From assembly GCA_947589485.1 (NCBI GenBank), contig CANQBK010000018.1:1-33600 (forward strand): a DNA stretch of 33,600 nucleotides, given 5' to 3'. Origin of the DNA: an uncultured Clostridia bacterium (GTDB lineage Bacteria > Bacillota > Clostridia > Oscillospirales > Acutalibacteraceae). Below are positions 15,781 through 25,165 of this stretch, piece after piece (the stretch's first letter is position 1; each line of letters opens with the position of its first letter). The notes under the pieces were generated by a model, which ran no database searches, was not told the origin of the DNA, and saw only the letters and a list, made by a program, of their open reading frames with translations. Position numbers and translations under genes: made by a program.

Positions 15781-18700
15781 TTATGCGTTTCTTCCGCAGC
15801 ATTTTTTGTATTTCTTTCCGCTTCCGCACGGACACGGATCGTTTCTTCCGATCTTCACCTTTTTGACGGTGCGGTTTATCGGTGCTTGGTCGCCGTCAAG
15901 GTTTGTCGATGTGGGTTGGGCTACCTGTTCACGCTTGATAAATTTTTCGGCGGCTTTTTGAATATCCTCGTTTGAATATTGTTCCGAGTCCTGCTCCGGT
16001 TTATCCGTTATATCCGTGCCGATAACGCTGTTTTCTTCGGCTGCGCTGTCATTGTCGTTTTCTTCGGCGATTACGGCTTCCTCAATTATAATTTCGGGAC
16101 CGTGTTCCTTGGCTTTTGAGCCGATTGCCGCCATAGCTGCCGCTCTGGCACGTCCGTTAGCCGCACGCCTTACGGCGATTTCACGCATTTCGTTCTGCTG
16201 TTTGAGTCTTTCGCTTACACGCTTGGGTATTACCATAAGCATTTTTACGGTATCCTCGCGGATACATTTTATCATATCGTCGAACATATCGAAACCTTCG
16301 ATCCTATACTCAACAACGGGATCGTGCTGACCGTAAGAACGCAGGCGGATACCTCTTTTGAGTTCTTCCATTGCGTCAATATGTTCCATCCAGTAATTGT
16401 CAACATTCTTGAGAAGATAAACACGTTCAAGCTCACGCATTGTTTCTTCGGGTATGAGCTTTTCGTTTGCCTCATACAGCTCGGTCGCTTTATCGCTGAG
16501 TTCCTTTATAAGATATTCCTTTTCAAGGTTTTCAAGATCTTCCGAGTCATATTTCAGCGTTTCATCGTCCTCATCGGTTATAAGCCAGCCCTTCAGAGCT
16601 TCACGCAGACCTTCAAGGTTCCAGTTGTCTTTTTCATCGTGGGGCAAATATTCGGTTACTATTGAGGAAACCGTTTCTCCAACCATTTTTATTATCGTAT
16701 CCCTTAAATTTTCACCGTTAAGAACCTGATCACGCTGAGTATAAATAATTTCACGCTGACGGTTCATAACGTCGTCAAAGTCAAGTACGCTTTTTCGTAT
16801 GCTGAAGTTTCTTGCCTCAACCTTTGCCTGTGCGCTTTCCACCGTCTTTGAAAGCAGTTTGCTTTCAAGCGGAGTGTCCTCGTCACCGGGCATTTTGTCC
16901 ATTATTGCAGAGATTCTGTCGCCTGCAAAAAGCCTTAATAGGTTGTCCTCCGCAGAAAGATAGAAACGGCTCGCTCCCGGGTCGCCCTGACGTCCCGCAC
17001 GTCCGCAAAGCTGGTTGTCAATACGGCGTGATTCGTGGCGTTCGGTACCCATAATAAACAAACCGCCCGCTTCGCGTACTTTTTCCGCTTCGGCTTCTGT
17101 TTGGATTCTGTATTTTTCAAGAAGTTCCTTGTATGTTTGTCTTGCTTTGAGTATTTCCTTGTCATCGGTTTCGGCATAACCCGTGGCTTCGTCTATAAGC
17201 TCCTCGGAAAAATTCATACGGCGCATTTCAGCCTTTGCCAAAAACTCATCGTTACCGCCCAGCTTTATGTCGGTTCCGCGTCCTGCCATATTTGTGGCTA
17301 TGGTGACTGATCCGAGTTTGCCCGCCTGAGCTACTATTTCGGCTTCTTTTGCGTGCAGTTTTGCGTTGAGGACATTGTGCTTTATGCCTTTCTTTTTAAG
17401 GAGCCTGCTGAGTTCTTCTGATTTATCAATTGAAACGGTGCCGACCAACACGGGCTGTCCGTTTTTGTTTGCGTCGGAAATATCCTCTATAAGTGCGTCC
17501 AGTTTTCCTTTTTCGGTTTTGAAAATTGCGTCGGGGAAATCTATTCTCTGTATAGGCTTGTTTGTCGGTATCTCTATTACGTCCAGCTTATAGATTTGAG
17601 AAAACTCGGTTTCCTCGGTCATAGCCGTACCTGTCATACCCGAAAGTTTGGAATAAAGGCGGAAGAAATTTTGGAAAGTTATTGTCGCAAGGGTCTTGCT
17701 TTCGCGCTGTACGTTAACTCCCTCTTTTGCTTCTATCGCCTGATGAAGTCCCTCGTTGTAGCGTCTGCCGTACATAAGGCGTCCGGTAAATTCATCGACT
17801 ATAATGACCTCGCCTTTTTCGTTTACTATATATTCCGTATCCTTTTTCATAACGCCGTTTGCCTTTATAGCCTGGTTAATGTGGTGCTGGAGCGTTATGT
17901 TTTCGGGGTCGGTAAGGTTTTCAACGTTAAAGTATGCCTCGGCTTTCTTTACACCGACAGGCGTAAGCGTTGCCGTTTTGGCTTTTTCGTCAACAATATA
18001 ATCTATGCCTTCGTCGGCATATTCTTCGTCGTTGTCCACTTTGGCGTCGGTTTCGGTTATTTTTTTGCATTTCAGTGTTTTTGCAAATTCGTCCGCCCTT
18101 GTGTACATTTCCGTCGATTTGTCGCCCTGTCCCGAAATGATAAGCGGTGTTCTCGCCTCGTCAATCAGGATAGAGTCTACTTCATCGACTATTGCAAAGG
18201 AATGACCGCGCTGAACCTTGTTTTCCTTGTAAACCACCATATTGTCACGCAGATAGTCAAAGCCAAGCTCGTTGTTGGTGGCGTATGTAATATCTGCATT
18301 ATACGCTTCTTTGCGCTGTTCGTTTGACATATCGTGCTGTATGACCCCGACGGTAAGACCCAAGAAACGGTAAATTTTACCCATCCATTCTGCGTCACGC
18401 TTTGCAAGATATTCGTTGACCGTGACAACATGTACGCCGTCGCCAGCAAGCGCGTTAAGATATGCGGGGAGCGTTGCGACCAAGGTTTTTCCTTCACCTG
18501 TTTTCATTTCGCTTATGCGTCCTCTGTGGAGTATTATTCCGCCGATTATCTGAACGGGGAAATGCTTCATTCCGAGTACGCGCCATGCTGCCTCACGGCA
18601 AACGGCGAATGCTTCGGGAAGTATCTCGTTCAGAGTATTGTCTTTTTGTTTTATGTCCATATCATCGGTAAATTTTTGTTTAAAGCGTTCCGTTTCGGCA

Positions 18701-18825
18701 CGAAGTTCTTCGTCCGAAAAATCCTTGTATTTATCACCAAGCTCAATTACCTTGTTTACCAAGGGTTTTATTCTTTTAAGCTCGTGTCTGCTGTTGCTTC
18801 CGTTAAACCATGTTTTTAATCCCAT
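15781..18825 (-). CDS. secA: Preprotein translocase ATPase SecA
   Basis: SecA is the ATPase that drives unfolded proteins through the SecYEG channel. Visible features are the start MGLKTWF, Walker A GEGKT (about residues 110-114), [16 protein letters not shown] with the DExD motif, [17 protein letters not shown], and the helicase end [10 protein letters not shown]. At the C-terminus are the four zinc ligands [13 protein letters not shown] (SEC-C motif), which bind SecB or ribosomes. At 1014 residues it is longer than many Firmicutes SecA proteins; the extra length is partly an acidic linker (about 925-985). I start it at the ATG at 18825 because GAGGTG lies 6 bases upstream; the GTG at 18834 is part of that ribosome site. 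Confidence 0.97.
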   Translation of the reverse strand: MGLKTWFNGSNSRHELKRIKPLVNKVIELGDKYKDFSDEELRAETERFKQKFTDDMDIKQKDNTLNEILPEAFAVCREAAWRVLGMKHFPVQIIGGIILHRGRISEMKTGEGKTLVATLPAYLNALAGDGVHVVTVNEYLAKRDAEWMGKIYRFLGLTVGVIQHDMSNEQRKEAYNADITYATNNELGFDYLRDNMVVYKENKVQRGHSFAIVDEVDSILIDEARTPLIISGQGDKSTEMYTRADEFAKTLKCKKITETDAKVDNDEEYADEGIDYIVDEKAKTATLTPVGVKKAEAYFNVENLTDPENITLQHHINQAIKANGVMKKDTEYIVNEKGEVIIVDEFTGRLMYGRRYNEGLHQAIEAKEGVNVQRESKTLATITFQNFFRLYSKLSGMTGTAMTEETEFSQIYKLDVIEIPTNKPIQRIDFPDAIFKTEKGKLDALIEDISDANKNGQPVLVGTVSIDKSEELSRLLKKKGIKHNVLNAKLHAKEAEIVAQAGKLGSVTIATNMAGRGTDIKLGGNDEFLAKAEMRRMNFSEELIDEATGYAETDDKEILKARQTYKELLEKYRIQTEAEAEKVREAGGLFIMGTERHESRRIDNQLCGRAGRQGDPGASRFYLSAEDNLLRLFAGDRISAIMDKMPGDEDTPLESKLLSKTVESAQAKVEARNFSIRKSVLDFDDVMNRQREIIYTQRDQVLNGENLRDTIIKMVGETVSSIVTEYLPHDEKDNWNLEGLREALKGWLITDEDDETLKYDSEDLENLEKEYLIKELSDKATELYEANEKLIPEETMRELERVYLLKNVDNYWMEHIDAMEELKRGIRLRSYGQHDPVVEYRIEGFDMFDDMIKCIREDTVKMLMVIPKRVSERLKQQNEMREIAVRRAANGRARAAAMAAIGSKAKEHGPEIIIEEAVIAEENDNDSAAEENSVIGTDITDKPEQDSEQYSNEDIQKAAEKFIKREQVAQPTSTNLDGDQAPINRTVKKVKIGRNDPCPCGSGKKYKKCCGRNA

Positions 18826-18865
18826 TGGAGTCACCTCATAAACTATTCGTATAAAAGTATTCTTT

Positions 18866-18871
18866 ATTATA
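18866..18871 (-). promoter_or_regulatory. -10 box upstream of secA
   Basis: A perfect minus-strand TATAAT (18871-18866) lies about 40 bases before the secA start. The -35 candidate, TGTAAT at 16 bases, is weak. Confidence 0.5.
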
Positions 18872-18955
18872 ACACATTTTTTATAAAATTACAGTACTTT
18901 GAAAAAAATAATTATAACAGCCTTTCGGCGTGTTGTGTACGGCGCGGTACAGAAA

Positions 18956-19678
18956 CTAAACGGGTTCGCTGTCTTCGGCGATACCGTCGCTGTTTATAAG
19001 ATTTATTACAGGTTTGGCTCCTTTAATTTTTGAGCTTTCAAAACCTGTTATGATACAGGTGTATGCTGTTTTGTCATTTTGGTTGGGCTGTTCGGCGTAG
19101 AGGTCCATATTAAGACTGCCGTTGTTCAAAGTGACCAAACCTACGTCTGTTTCCGTATCCGCTTTATACTTTGTAAGTATTATAACTAAACTGTATGTTC
19201 CGAAGTAATTGTCGTCGTAGTCGGCGGTGAGCGACTTAAAATCCTCTCCCGTGTCCACCTTGTCAAGAGAATATTTTTTTACATTGTTTTTGTAAAACTC
19301 GTTAAGTTCATTTACCGAACTGACGGTAAAAGCTGTGGGTTTTGAAAAGTCGGTTTTTGCATTTTCGATTTCCTCGTCGGAAATATCCGCTGTGATTATG
19401 CTGTATTGGATATACTTCGATTGTTCTTCCGATTCAGACGACTCTGCCTCATTGTCTGCCGACGGTTCTGCCGTATTGTCCGAGGAGGATACGTTTTCCT
19501 CGGAAATATCCGAGCTTTCGGCTGACACGTCGGATACCGCCGAGCTTTCGGCTGACATATCGGATACATCTGAGCTTTCGGTTTGCGTGCCGCCGCAGCC
19601 TGCAAGTGCAACTGCAATTACGGAACCTGCCAAAAGTATGGATAATTTTCTTTTCATTTTCATCTTCTTCATTTTCAT
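18956..19678 (-). CDS. Putative lipoprotein with Ser-rich linker
   Basis: A 240-residue lipoprotein. The N-terminus is strongly basic (KMKKMKMKRK), followed by a hydrophobic segment and lipobox LAGC (Cys28). A linker of Ser, Glu, Asp and Val with repeats such as VSAESS (about residues 32-85) leads to a domain of about 150 residues. In it the segments YDDNYFGTYSLVIIL and YTCIITGFESSKIKGAKPV suggest a beta-rich fold that I cannot name. AAGGAGG lies 7 bases before the first ATG, which supports this start over the internal Met codons. It is upstream of secA on the same strand with a 130-base spacer holding a likely secA promoter. Confidence 0.75.
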   Translation of the reverse strand: MKMKKMKMKRKLSILLAGSVIAVALAGCGGTQTESSDVSDMSAESSAVSDVSAESSDISEENVSSSDNTAEPSADNEAESSESEEQSKYIQYSIITADISDEEIENAKTDFSKPTAFTVSSVNELNEFYKNNVKKYSLDKVDTGEDFKSLTADYDDNYFGTYSLVIILTKYKADTETDVGLVTLNNGSLNMDLYAEQPNQNDKTAYTCIITGFESSKIKGAKPVINLINSDGIAEDSEPV

Positions 19679-19701
19679 AAAAAAGCCTCCTTGATGTTAT
19701 T

Positions 19702-20370
19702 TTATATTTTCAGCGGAATAAAAATATTTTTATTCAGACTTTTCAAAAATCTGCGGGTTTTTGTGTCGCCGCTTCCGCAGACGGGGCATAACCCGTCGTG
19801 CCATCGGACTTCCGAAAAAAGAATTTTGCTGTTTTCTATTCTTTGTTTTACGGAATTGCGTCTTAGCTCTATTTCGGGAGCCGTCAGCTCCATAACGGAA
19901 ACGATATTTTTTTCAAGAGTGTTGTTTTCCAGCCCGTCAACGATTCTTTCCGCAATTACCGTCGGCAAAATATATTCGGCTATATCCGCTGAGCTTATGC
20001 TGTCGGCTCCGCAGCCGCGGCAAAACGTGCCGTTTATAACCTCTGTCGGACGTCCGAAGTTTCTGCGTATGAAATCTATGTCTACCCTGAATTTTTGATT
20101 TATAAATACGGCAAGCTGAGCCGCCATAGACACAAGCGCTCCGAAAAGCTGAAAGGCGGTATAACTCCGCTCGTCTGAAATGCGCTCGGAGCATTTCAAG
20201 GAAAATTCAGCCATTTCTCCGTTTTTGGAAACCTTTTCGGAAAAAAATGCGGCGTCCTTGTTTTTTTGCCATCGGTCTATACATTCCTTTGTTATAAGCG
20301 AATATTTTTTATCGCCGTATTCCGTAAAGAAACGGTACAGACCTTGTAATGTCATTTCGTAATATTCCAT
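19702..20370 (-). CDS. Unknown protein with C-terminal zinc-ribbon motifs
   Basis: A 222-residue cytoplasmic protein of unknown function. The start is at ATG 20370 (MEYYEM), preceded by GGGAAAGG. A promoter at 20486-20514 rules out the longer frame that would begin at 20514. A middle helical part (AFQLFGALVSMAAQLAVF) is followed by two Cys pairs: CRGCG near residue 119 and CPVCGSGDTKTRRF near the C-terminus (about 197-210). These four cysteines could bind one zinc. Such endings occur in nucleic-acid or protein-binding helpers. It lies 23 bases upstream of the lipoprotein gene on the same strand, so the two may be cotranscribed. Confidence 0.7.
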   Translation of the reverse strand: MEYYEMTLQGLYRFFTEYGDKKYSLITKECIDRWQKNKDAAFFSEKVSKNGEMAEFSLKCSERISDERSYTAFQLFGALVSMAAQLAVFINQKFRVDIDFIRRNFGRPTEVINGTFCRGCGADSISSADIAEYILPTVIAERIVDGLENNTLEKNIVSVMELTAPEIELRRNSVKQRIENSKILFSEVRWHDGLCPVCGSGDTKTRRFLKSLNKNIFIPLKI

Positions 20371-20485
20371 AACAAATGTTACCTTTCCCGACATATCCGA
20401 TATTTTAACGGTACAGACTAAGGCACGGCGGACATAGCAGGTGTTTTGCGCCCGTTTTATGTGCTTTGAGTTTGTCCGTAATATG

Positions 20486-20514
20486 ATTATATATGAATTT
20501 TTGTGTTTTAACAA
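20486..20514 (-). promoter_or_regulatory. Promoter of the zinc-ribbon/lipoprotein transcript
   Basis: On the minus strand TTGTTA (20514-20509) and TATAAT (20491-20486) are 17 bases apart. The predicted start is near 20479, leaving a leader of about 110 bases before ATG 20370. Confidence 0.65.
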
Positions 20515-20538
20515 TCCGTTTTGTTAATTTTTTTGCTT

Positions 20539-20585
20539 AATGCGTATATATCCGCATTGACAAAACAAAAATCATAACATATACT
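20539..20585 (+). promoter_or_regulatory. Consensus promoter with overlapping inverted repeat
   Basis: A perfect TTGACA (20557-20562) and TATACT (20580-20585) are spaced by 17 bases, the best promoter in the window. It drives the zinc-ribbon repeat gene at 20656. The inverted repeat AATGCG/CGCATT (20539-20544 and 20553-20558) overlaps the edge of the -35 box and may be an operator. Confidence 0.75.
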
Positions 20586-20655
20586 TAAAAATGAAGAGTT
20601 GTATATTATGTGCAAAAGCACGATTTTGACAATAGACAATAAAAAGGGAAAAATT

Positions 20656-21390
20656 ATGAAGTGCAAAAATTGTATGGCGGAAATACCCGACAACGCCGAA
20701 TTTTGTATTTTTTGCGGCGCAAAAGTAAATAAAAACAACAGAGACGGCTCCGACAGTGCCGAAAAATCTTCCCCTTCGGGGAAAAAGGTCATATCGGACA
20801 GACATTATTCGCTTGAAGAAATCGCAAATCAGCAGAACAGCAGCGGAAACGAAAACGGTGTAGGAAACGACAAGCCCGATGACGATCCGAGTACATATCT
20901 TCCGCCGATAGGCGCAAGCGATCATACCGAGGTGCCTATGGGCGAGATAGCACCCGAAGCGGGGGAATACAAGCTGCCGCCGATTACCGCCGCCGATCCG
21001 CTTGAACTTCTTGAGGCAGGATCGGATCCTCTTCCGCCGATAGGCGCAAAGGATCACTCCGATGTGCCTATGGGTGAGATAATCCCCGAAACGGGGGAAT
21101 ACAAGCTGCCGCCGATAACCGCCGAGGACCCGCTTGAACTTCTTGAAGCGGGAACGGATCCTCTTCCGCCGATAGGCGCAAAGGACGGTACGGTTCCGAA
21201 TACTGACACGGCGCCCTCAGCCGAACCCGAAAAAAGCGTAATGCTGCCTGCTAAGCCTCAAGAACTGTCCGAAGAACCGAAGCAGCGCAGCGGCGCTGAT
21301 TCGGTAATTTATAACGGCGTTGGAACAGCCGCTCCGTCGTCCGCCCAAAGACAGCTTAACATACCGCTTGGAAAACCGCGCTCGGAATAA
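20656..21390 (+). CDS. Zinc-ribbon protein with 44-residue tandem repeats
   Basis: A 244-residue protein. It starts with a zinc ribbon (Cys3, Cys6, Cys17, Cys20 in MKCKNC and FCIFCG). A polar linker follows, then two near-identical 44-residue repeats and a partial third, each containing LPPIGAxDH, VPMGEI, GEYKLPPIT and DPLELLEAG. The repeats are Pro- and acid-rich and probably disordered. The start is set by AAAGGG 7 bases before the ATG at 20656 and by the promoter just upstream. The next gene is 26 bases downstream and is probably partnered with it. Proteins with this kind of N-terminal ribbon are common adaptors in Clostridia, but the function here is unknown. Confidence 0.8.
   Translation: MKCKNCMAEIPDNAEFCIFCGAKVNKNNRDGSDSAEKSSPSGKKVISDRHYSLEEIANQQNSSGNENGVGNDKPDDDPSTYLPPIGASDHTEVPMGEIAPEAGEYKLPPITAADPLELLEAGSDPLPPIGAKDHSDVPMGEIIPETGEYKLPPITAEDPLELLEAGTDPLPPIGAKDGTVPNTDTAPSAEPEKSVMLPAKPQELSEEPKQRSGADSVIYNGVGTAAPSSAQRQLNIPLGKPRSE
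20896..21187 (+). repeat. 132-bp tandem repeats in the zinc-ribbon gene
   Basis: Two 132-bp units and the start of a third code the 44-residue repeats. The units are similar at both the DNA and the protein level, indicating a recent duplication. The unit is a multiple of three, so copy number can change in frame. Confidence 0.85.
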
Positions 21391-21416
21391 AACAAAAAGA
21401 AGGCAGGTATAAATGA

Positions 21417-22595
21417 ATGACAGTTATTGATATAAGAAATATTTTTACGGATAGAAATATAGAGCTGGTGGACGTTACTCCGACACACGTTTATTATGCC
21501 GAGGAAAAAAACAACGGCGGTCATAACGACCTTTTTTTGCTGGAGTACAACAGGTCCACACGCAGGGAAAGGCTTATTACAAATTATACGCTTGACGACC
21601 CGACATTTGTAGAACATATATTTTCCTTTGAGGAAACAATGGTTATCATACTCGAAAACGGTTCAAACAGCCTGTGGCTGATAGAGATAAACAAGAAAAG
21701 CGGAGTAGAGCTTAACAGGCGCAAAATTGTTTGTACGGGTGAGTTTAAAAACTGTATAGCGCTTGACAGCGAACATATACTTATCTATATGGCTCCTGAC
21801 AGCGAAAATTATGCCGTGTTTGAAAAGTATAAGGAGGTAACGGGCAGTGACTGTTTGTGCTACCTTTATAACCTTAAAAACAACCAAAAGTATTTTGTGC
21901 GTTCCTCTCTTATTGCCAGATTGGGAGTGGAGGGCATAAGGATAATGGACGTTCACGGTCAGAAATTTGCCGTACTTCTCGATCCCTTTGCCGACGAGGA
22001 TATAAAGGAAAATTATTACCGTGAACAGCGTTGGATAAATGCGGATATTCGCGACAACCTGTGGCTGTGCAGGCTTGGCGACCTTGTGGAGGAGCTTGAA
22101 TCAGGCACGGAGGATATATCCTTAAAAAGTATAGCGAGCGCGGATATAAAGGCGCTTGTAAGGTATATGGGAACCGGAGATGAAAAAATATATTTTCGAG
22201 CCAAAGAGTTCCGCAACGGAACCGAGAAAATATGCAGTTACAACGCATTTGTTAACACACTTGAGGTTGAAGCGGATATTTCGGATATTAAGGATCCGGA
22301 CGCGTACTTTATAATAGACGAAACCCCGTTCAAGACATTCAATGTAACGGCAAAGGACGGAAAATACCGTATAAAAGGAATCGTCAACAGCGAAGCCGAC
22401 ATAACTTATGACAGCAGTTTGGGAAGGTTTCTTATATGTATGGACAACAGATATGTTGTTTCAGAAAAAACGGTTTTCAGCAAGGAGAGCGGCGACACGC
22501 ACACATATTACTATATTTACGATTCAAAGCTGAAAAAACACGAAAGCTATGAGTGCAAGTGTCATATAAAAGGCGGCACGGTAGTGCTGTATTAA
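21417..22595 (+). CDS. Unknown 392-residue protein, beta-rich
   Basis: A 392-residue protein I cannot assign. There is no signal peptide and no clear membrane segment. It has many short beta strands with repeated aromatic and charged patterns (VYYAEEKN, LFLLEYN, ILIYMAPD, IYFRAKEF, YYYIYDSKL). That would fit a beta-propeller or a similar sensor domain, but no repeat is regular enough to prove it. AGGCAGG lies about 10 bases before the ATG. It follows the zinc-ribbon repeat gene by 26 bases and is probably expressed from the promoter at 20557. A five-codon overlapping frame begins at ATG 21413 just before it. No obvious terminator follows. Confidence 0.7.
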   Translation: MTVIDIRNIFTDRNIELVDVTPTHVYYAEEKNNGGHNDLFLLEYNRSTRRERLITNYTLDDPTFVEHIFSFEETMVIILENGSNSLWLIEINKKSGVELNRRKIVCTGEFKNCIALDSEHILIYMAPDSENYAVFEKYKEVTGSDCLCYLYNLKNNQKYFVRSSLIARLGVEGIRIMDVHGQKFAVLLDPFADEDIKENYYREQRWINADIRDNLWLCRLGDLVEELESGTEDISLKSIASADIKALVRYMGTGDEKIYFRAKEFRNGTEKICSYNAFVNTLEVEADISDIKDPDAYFIIDETPFKTFNVTAKDGKYRIKGIVNSEADITYDSSLGRFLICMDNRYVVSEKTVFSKESGDTHTYYYIYDSKLKKHESYECKCHIKGGTVVLY

Positions 22596-22790
22596 ACTAA
22601 GCATTTTTATCAATATTATCTTGCAAACTTTTATATTATACTAAAGTAGGGGAAAATCCAAAAGTGCGCCTTTGCGGAGTAAAATGTGTTCCGGGTTAAG
22701 GGTGGTAGATTTATTCACGATTTTGCGGTATGATTTATTGAGATACGGATATGTTCGTCCGGTAAATCGGGAGTTGTGGAGGAAGATACT

Positions 22791-23189
22791 ATGGATTGTG
22801 TATTCTGTAAAATTATAGCCGGACATTTACCATGTTTGAAAGTGTATGAGGACGAGCATACATTGGTAATTATGGATATTGCAGGGGACGTGGACGGTCA
22901 TATGCTTGCGATTCCCAAAAAACATATTGATAACATTCTCGATTGCGACTCTGACAGCCTTAGCCATTTGATGATTGCGGTAAAAAAGATTTCAAACCAC
23001 TGCATTGATAACTGCCATTATGACGGCATAAATCTTCTGAATGCGAGCGGCAAAAGCGCAGGACAATCTGTTTATCATTTTCATATCCATATTATTCCAA
23101 GAAAAATGAATGACGGAATAAATGCATGGCCTACGTTCGATGGAGCAAAAGCTGAAGTGTCTGAAATCTGGAAAAAGCTAAAATTATAA
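22791..23189 (+). CDS. HIT family protein (Hint-like nucleotide hydrolase)
   Basis: A 132-residue HIT protein. The histidine triad HFHIHII, preceded by GQSVYH, carries the nucleotide-hydrolysing His. N-terminal CVFCKIIAG contains the two cysteines that often bind zinc in this family. Bacterial members hydrolyse AMP-lysine-type or dinucleoside substrates. I start at the ATG at 22791 because GGAGG lies 8 bases upstream; the GTG at 22776 overlaps that site. Its 195-base upstream spacer shows no convincing promoter. The gene is not part of the following rimP operon, which has its own promoter. Confidence 0.92.
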   Translation: MDCVFCKIIAGHLPCLKVYEDEHTLVIMDIAGDVDGHMLAIPKKHIDNILDCDSDSLSHLMIAVKKISNHCIDNCHYDGINLLNASGKSAGQSVYHFHIHIIPRKMNDGINAWPTFDGAKAEVSEIWKKLKL

Positions 23190-23276
23190 ATTGCGGAGTT
23201 TGATACAAGGAAAAGCAGGAACATAGAAAGTAAATTGTCCGGCTGTAATATTTTTAAAAAAATCTTGAATATTATC

Positions 23277-23305
23277 TTGAATATTATTTTTATATGTGTT
23301 AAAAT
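23277..23305 (+). promoter_or_regulatory. Promoter of the rimP-nusA-infB operon
   Basis: TTGAAT (23277-23282) and TAAAAT (23300-23305) are spaced by exactly 17 bases. The -35 lies in a tandem duplication of ATCTTGAATATT. Transcription would start near 23312, giving a leader of about 100 bases before rimP. Confidence 0.7.
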
Positions 23306-23326
23306 ACTGTATGGTATATGTTAGTT

Positions 23327-23358
23327 GATAAAAGAGTGGGGCGACCCGCTCTTTTATC
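23327..23358 (+). promoter_or_regulatory. Leader hairpin of the rimP operon
   Basis: A 14-bp stem, GATAAAAGAG plus TGGG with CCCG plus CTCTTTTATC, closes on a GCGA tetraloop with one T-G wobble. It lies between the promoter and rimP. Its second arm contains a TTTT run like a terminator, so it may attenuate the operon. Similar hairpins upstream of rimP in Firmicutes are known to me only from memory. Confidence 0.6.
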
Positions 23359-23414
23359 GTTAATGGGATAAACTTCTTGTTTCAATTATGCGATGACTGT
23401 AAAGGAGGAGCCGA

Positions 23415-23894
23415 ATGGCAAACAAAAAACATACAAATACCGTGGGAGCCGTTACGGAACTGGTGACGCCCATTGTGGAGAAAATGGGGCTTTCACTGTG
23501 GGACGTTCGTTTTGAAAAAGAGGGCGCAATGCGGTATCTTCGTATTTTTATAGATAAACCCGACGGTGTTACGATTGATGACTGCGAAAGCGTTACGAGG
23601 GCAATCGACAAGCCTCTTGACGAGCTTGATCCGATTGAGGAAAATTATTGCCTTGAGGTATCCTCTCCTGGGGTAGAACGTGAGCTTGTAAAAGACGAGC
23701 ATTTTGAAGAATTTCTCGGAGCGCCCGTTAAGGTAAAGCTCATAAGACCCGACGCCGACGGAGAACGTGAATATAACGGCGCACTGGTGTCTAACCAAAA
23801 GGACTGCGTTACTATTGCCCTTGAAAACGGGGAGCGGAAAGAAATAAGAAAAAAGGATACTGTTTATATAAAACTCGATGATTTCAATATTTAA
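23415..23894 (+). CDS. rimP: Ribosome maturation factor RimP
   Basis: A 159-residue RimP, required for assembly of the 30S ribosomal subunit in the cytoplasm. Typical segments are GLSLWDVRFEKEG, LRIFIDKPDGVTIDDC, and EVSSPGVEREL, followed by the C-terminal SH3-like part with VKLIR. AAAGGAGG lies 6 bases before the ATG. It is the first gene of the conserved rimP-nusA-rnpM-ylxQ-infB cluster, with nusA starting 18 bases downstream. The leader hairpin at 23327 probably modulates the whole operon. Confidence 0.96.
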   Translation: MANKKHTNTVGAVTELVTPIVEKMGLSLWDVRFEKEGAMRYLRIFIDKPDGVTIDDCESVTRAIDKPLDELDPIEENYCLEVSSPGVERELVKDEHFEEFLGAPVKVKLIRPDADGEREYNGALVSNQKDCVTIALENGERKEIRKKDTVYIKLDDFNI

Positions 23895-23912
23895 AAACGG
23901 AGGACATAACCG

Positions 23913-25100
23913 ATGAAGAAGAAAGCCGTAAAACAGCCCGACAACAGAAATACCGAACTTTTTGAAGCGCTTGCGCTTATAGAAAAGGAAAGGGGTATTC
24001 CGGTCGATTTTATGCTTACACAAATTCAGAAAGCCATAATTACCGCCTGCAAAAATACTTACGGCGGCAATGAGGACGTATTTATAAAAATGGAGCCGGA
24101 AACGGGTATATTTGAGGTTTACCTTAACAAGGAGGTAACCGAAGAGGTTATCGACTCTAACCGTGAAATTCATATAGATGAGGCAAGAAAAATAAATGCG
24201 TCGGTACAGGTAGGCGATAAGGCGGGCATAAAGCTCGACCCGAAAGATTTCGGAAGAATTGCCGTGCAGACCGCAAGGAATATTATACGGCAGGGTATAC
24301 GCGACGGTGAAAAGGGTCAGGCGCTTGCGGAATATCAAAGCAAGCTGCGTGAAATAGTTACCGCGACAGTTGAACAGGTAGATTCAAAAAGCGGAAATGC
24401 TACGCTGCGCTTGGGCAAGGCTTTGGCAACGCTGCCAAAGAACGAGCAGGTAAACGGAGAGGTTATATCCGAGGGCGACCATATAAAAGTATATGTGGTT
24501 GATGTAAAAACAAATGAAAAAGGTCCGAGGGCGATTATTTCAAGGACGCATCCGGATCTTGTGAAAAGATTGTTTGAGTCCGAGGTGCCGGAAATTTTTG
24601 ACGGTACGGTAGAGATAAAATCAATTTCCCGTGAGGCGGGTTCAAGGACAAAGATAGCCGTGTACAGCCGCGACGAAAATGTGGATGCCGTGGGAGCATG
24701 TATAGGCCCCAAGGGACAGAGGGTAGGCACTATTGTTGATGAACTCGGAGGGGAAAAGATAGACATTGTAGAGTACAGCGAGGATCCCGTAAAGTTTATT
24801 ACGGCAGCTCTTTCACCTGCCGAGGTGCTTAAAGTCGATGTTGAGGACAACGAAGAAAAGTTATGTAAGGCAACTGTTCCTGACAGTCAGCTTTCGCTTG
24901 CCATAGGAAATAAAGGTCAAAACGTAAGACTTGCCGCAAAACTGACGGGTTGGAAAATAGATATTCGTCCCGAAAGCGGATTTTTCGGGGAAGATGAGGA
25001 CGAGGACGACGCACCCTCTTATATAGGCGACGGACTTGACGATGAGGAAGAACTATCCGAGGCTTTCGGTGAGGATTCCGGTGAAGCTGCCGATATATGA
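23913..25100 (+). CDS. nusA: Transcription elongation/termination factor NusA
   Basis: A 395-residue NusA, which binds RNA polymerase and affects pausing, termination and antitermination. The N-terminal polymerase-binding domain covers about residues 1-130 (ALALIEKERGIPVDF). An S1 domain follows (about 135-205), then two KH domains, with GPKGQRV in KH1 and GNKGQNVRLAAKLTGWKID in KH2. The tail (about 360-395) is acidic and lacks the C-terminal repeats of E. coli NusA, as is usual for Firmicutes. CGGAGG lies 9 bases before the ATG. Confidence 0.97.
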   Translation: MKKKAVKQPDNRNTELFEALALIEKERGIPVDFMLTQIQKAIITACKNTYGGNEDVFIKMEPETGIFEVYLNKEVTEEVIDSNREIHIDEARKINASVQVGDKAGIKLDPKDFGRIAVQTARNIIRQGIRDGEKGQALAEYQSKLREIVTATVEQVDSKSGNATLRLGKALATLPKNEQVNGEVISEGDHIKVYVVDVKTNEKGPRAIISRTHPDLVKRLFESEVPEIFDGTVEIKSISREAGSRTKIAVYSRDENVDAVGACIGPKGQRVGTIVDELGGEKIDIVEYSEDPVKFITAALSPAEVLKVDVEDNEEKLCKATVPDSQLSLAIGNKGQNVRLAAKLTGWKIDIRPESGFFGEDEDEDDAPSYIGDGLDDEEELSEAFGEDSGEAADI

Positions 25101-25165
25101 CGTGCCGCCGCACAAAAACATAAATTTTACGTTAAAATCATAAAATGAGGGAAAGGAGCAGGGTT

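Noticed and set aside
20371-20514. Longer N-terminus for the zinc-ribbon protein starting at 20514
   Set aside because: A well-spaced promoter (20486-20514) lies over it, so that start would be upstream of the transcript.
22596-22790. T-box leader upstream of the HIT gene, suggested by AGGGTGGTA near 22699
   Set aside because: The rest of the T-box core, the terminator stem and a specifier loop are not recognisable, and HIT genes are not known T-box targets.
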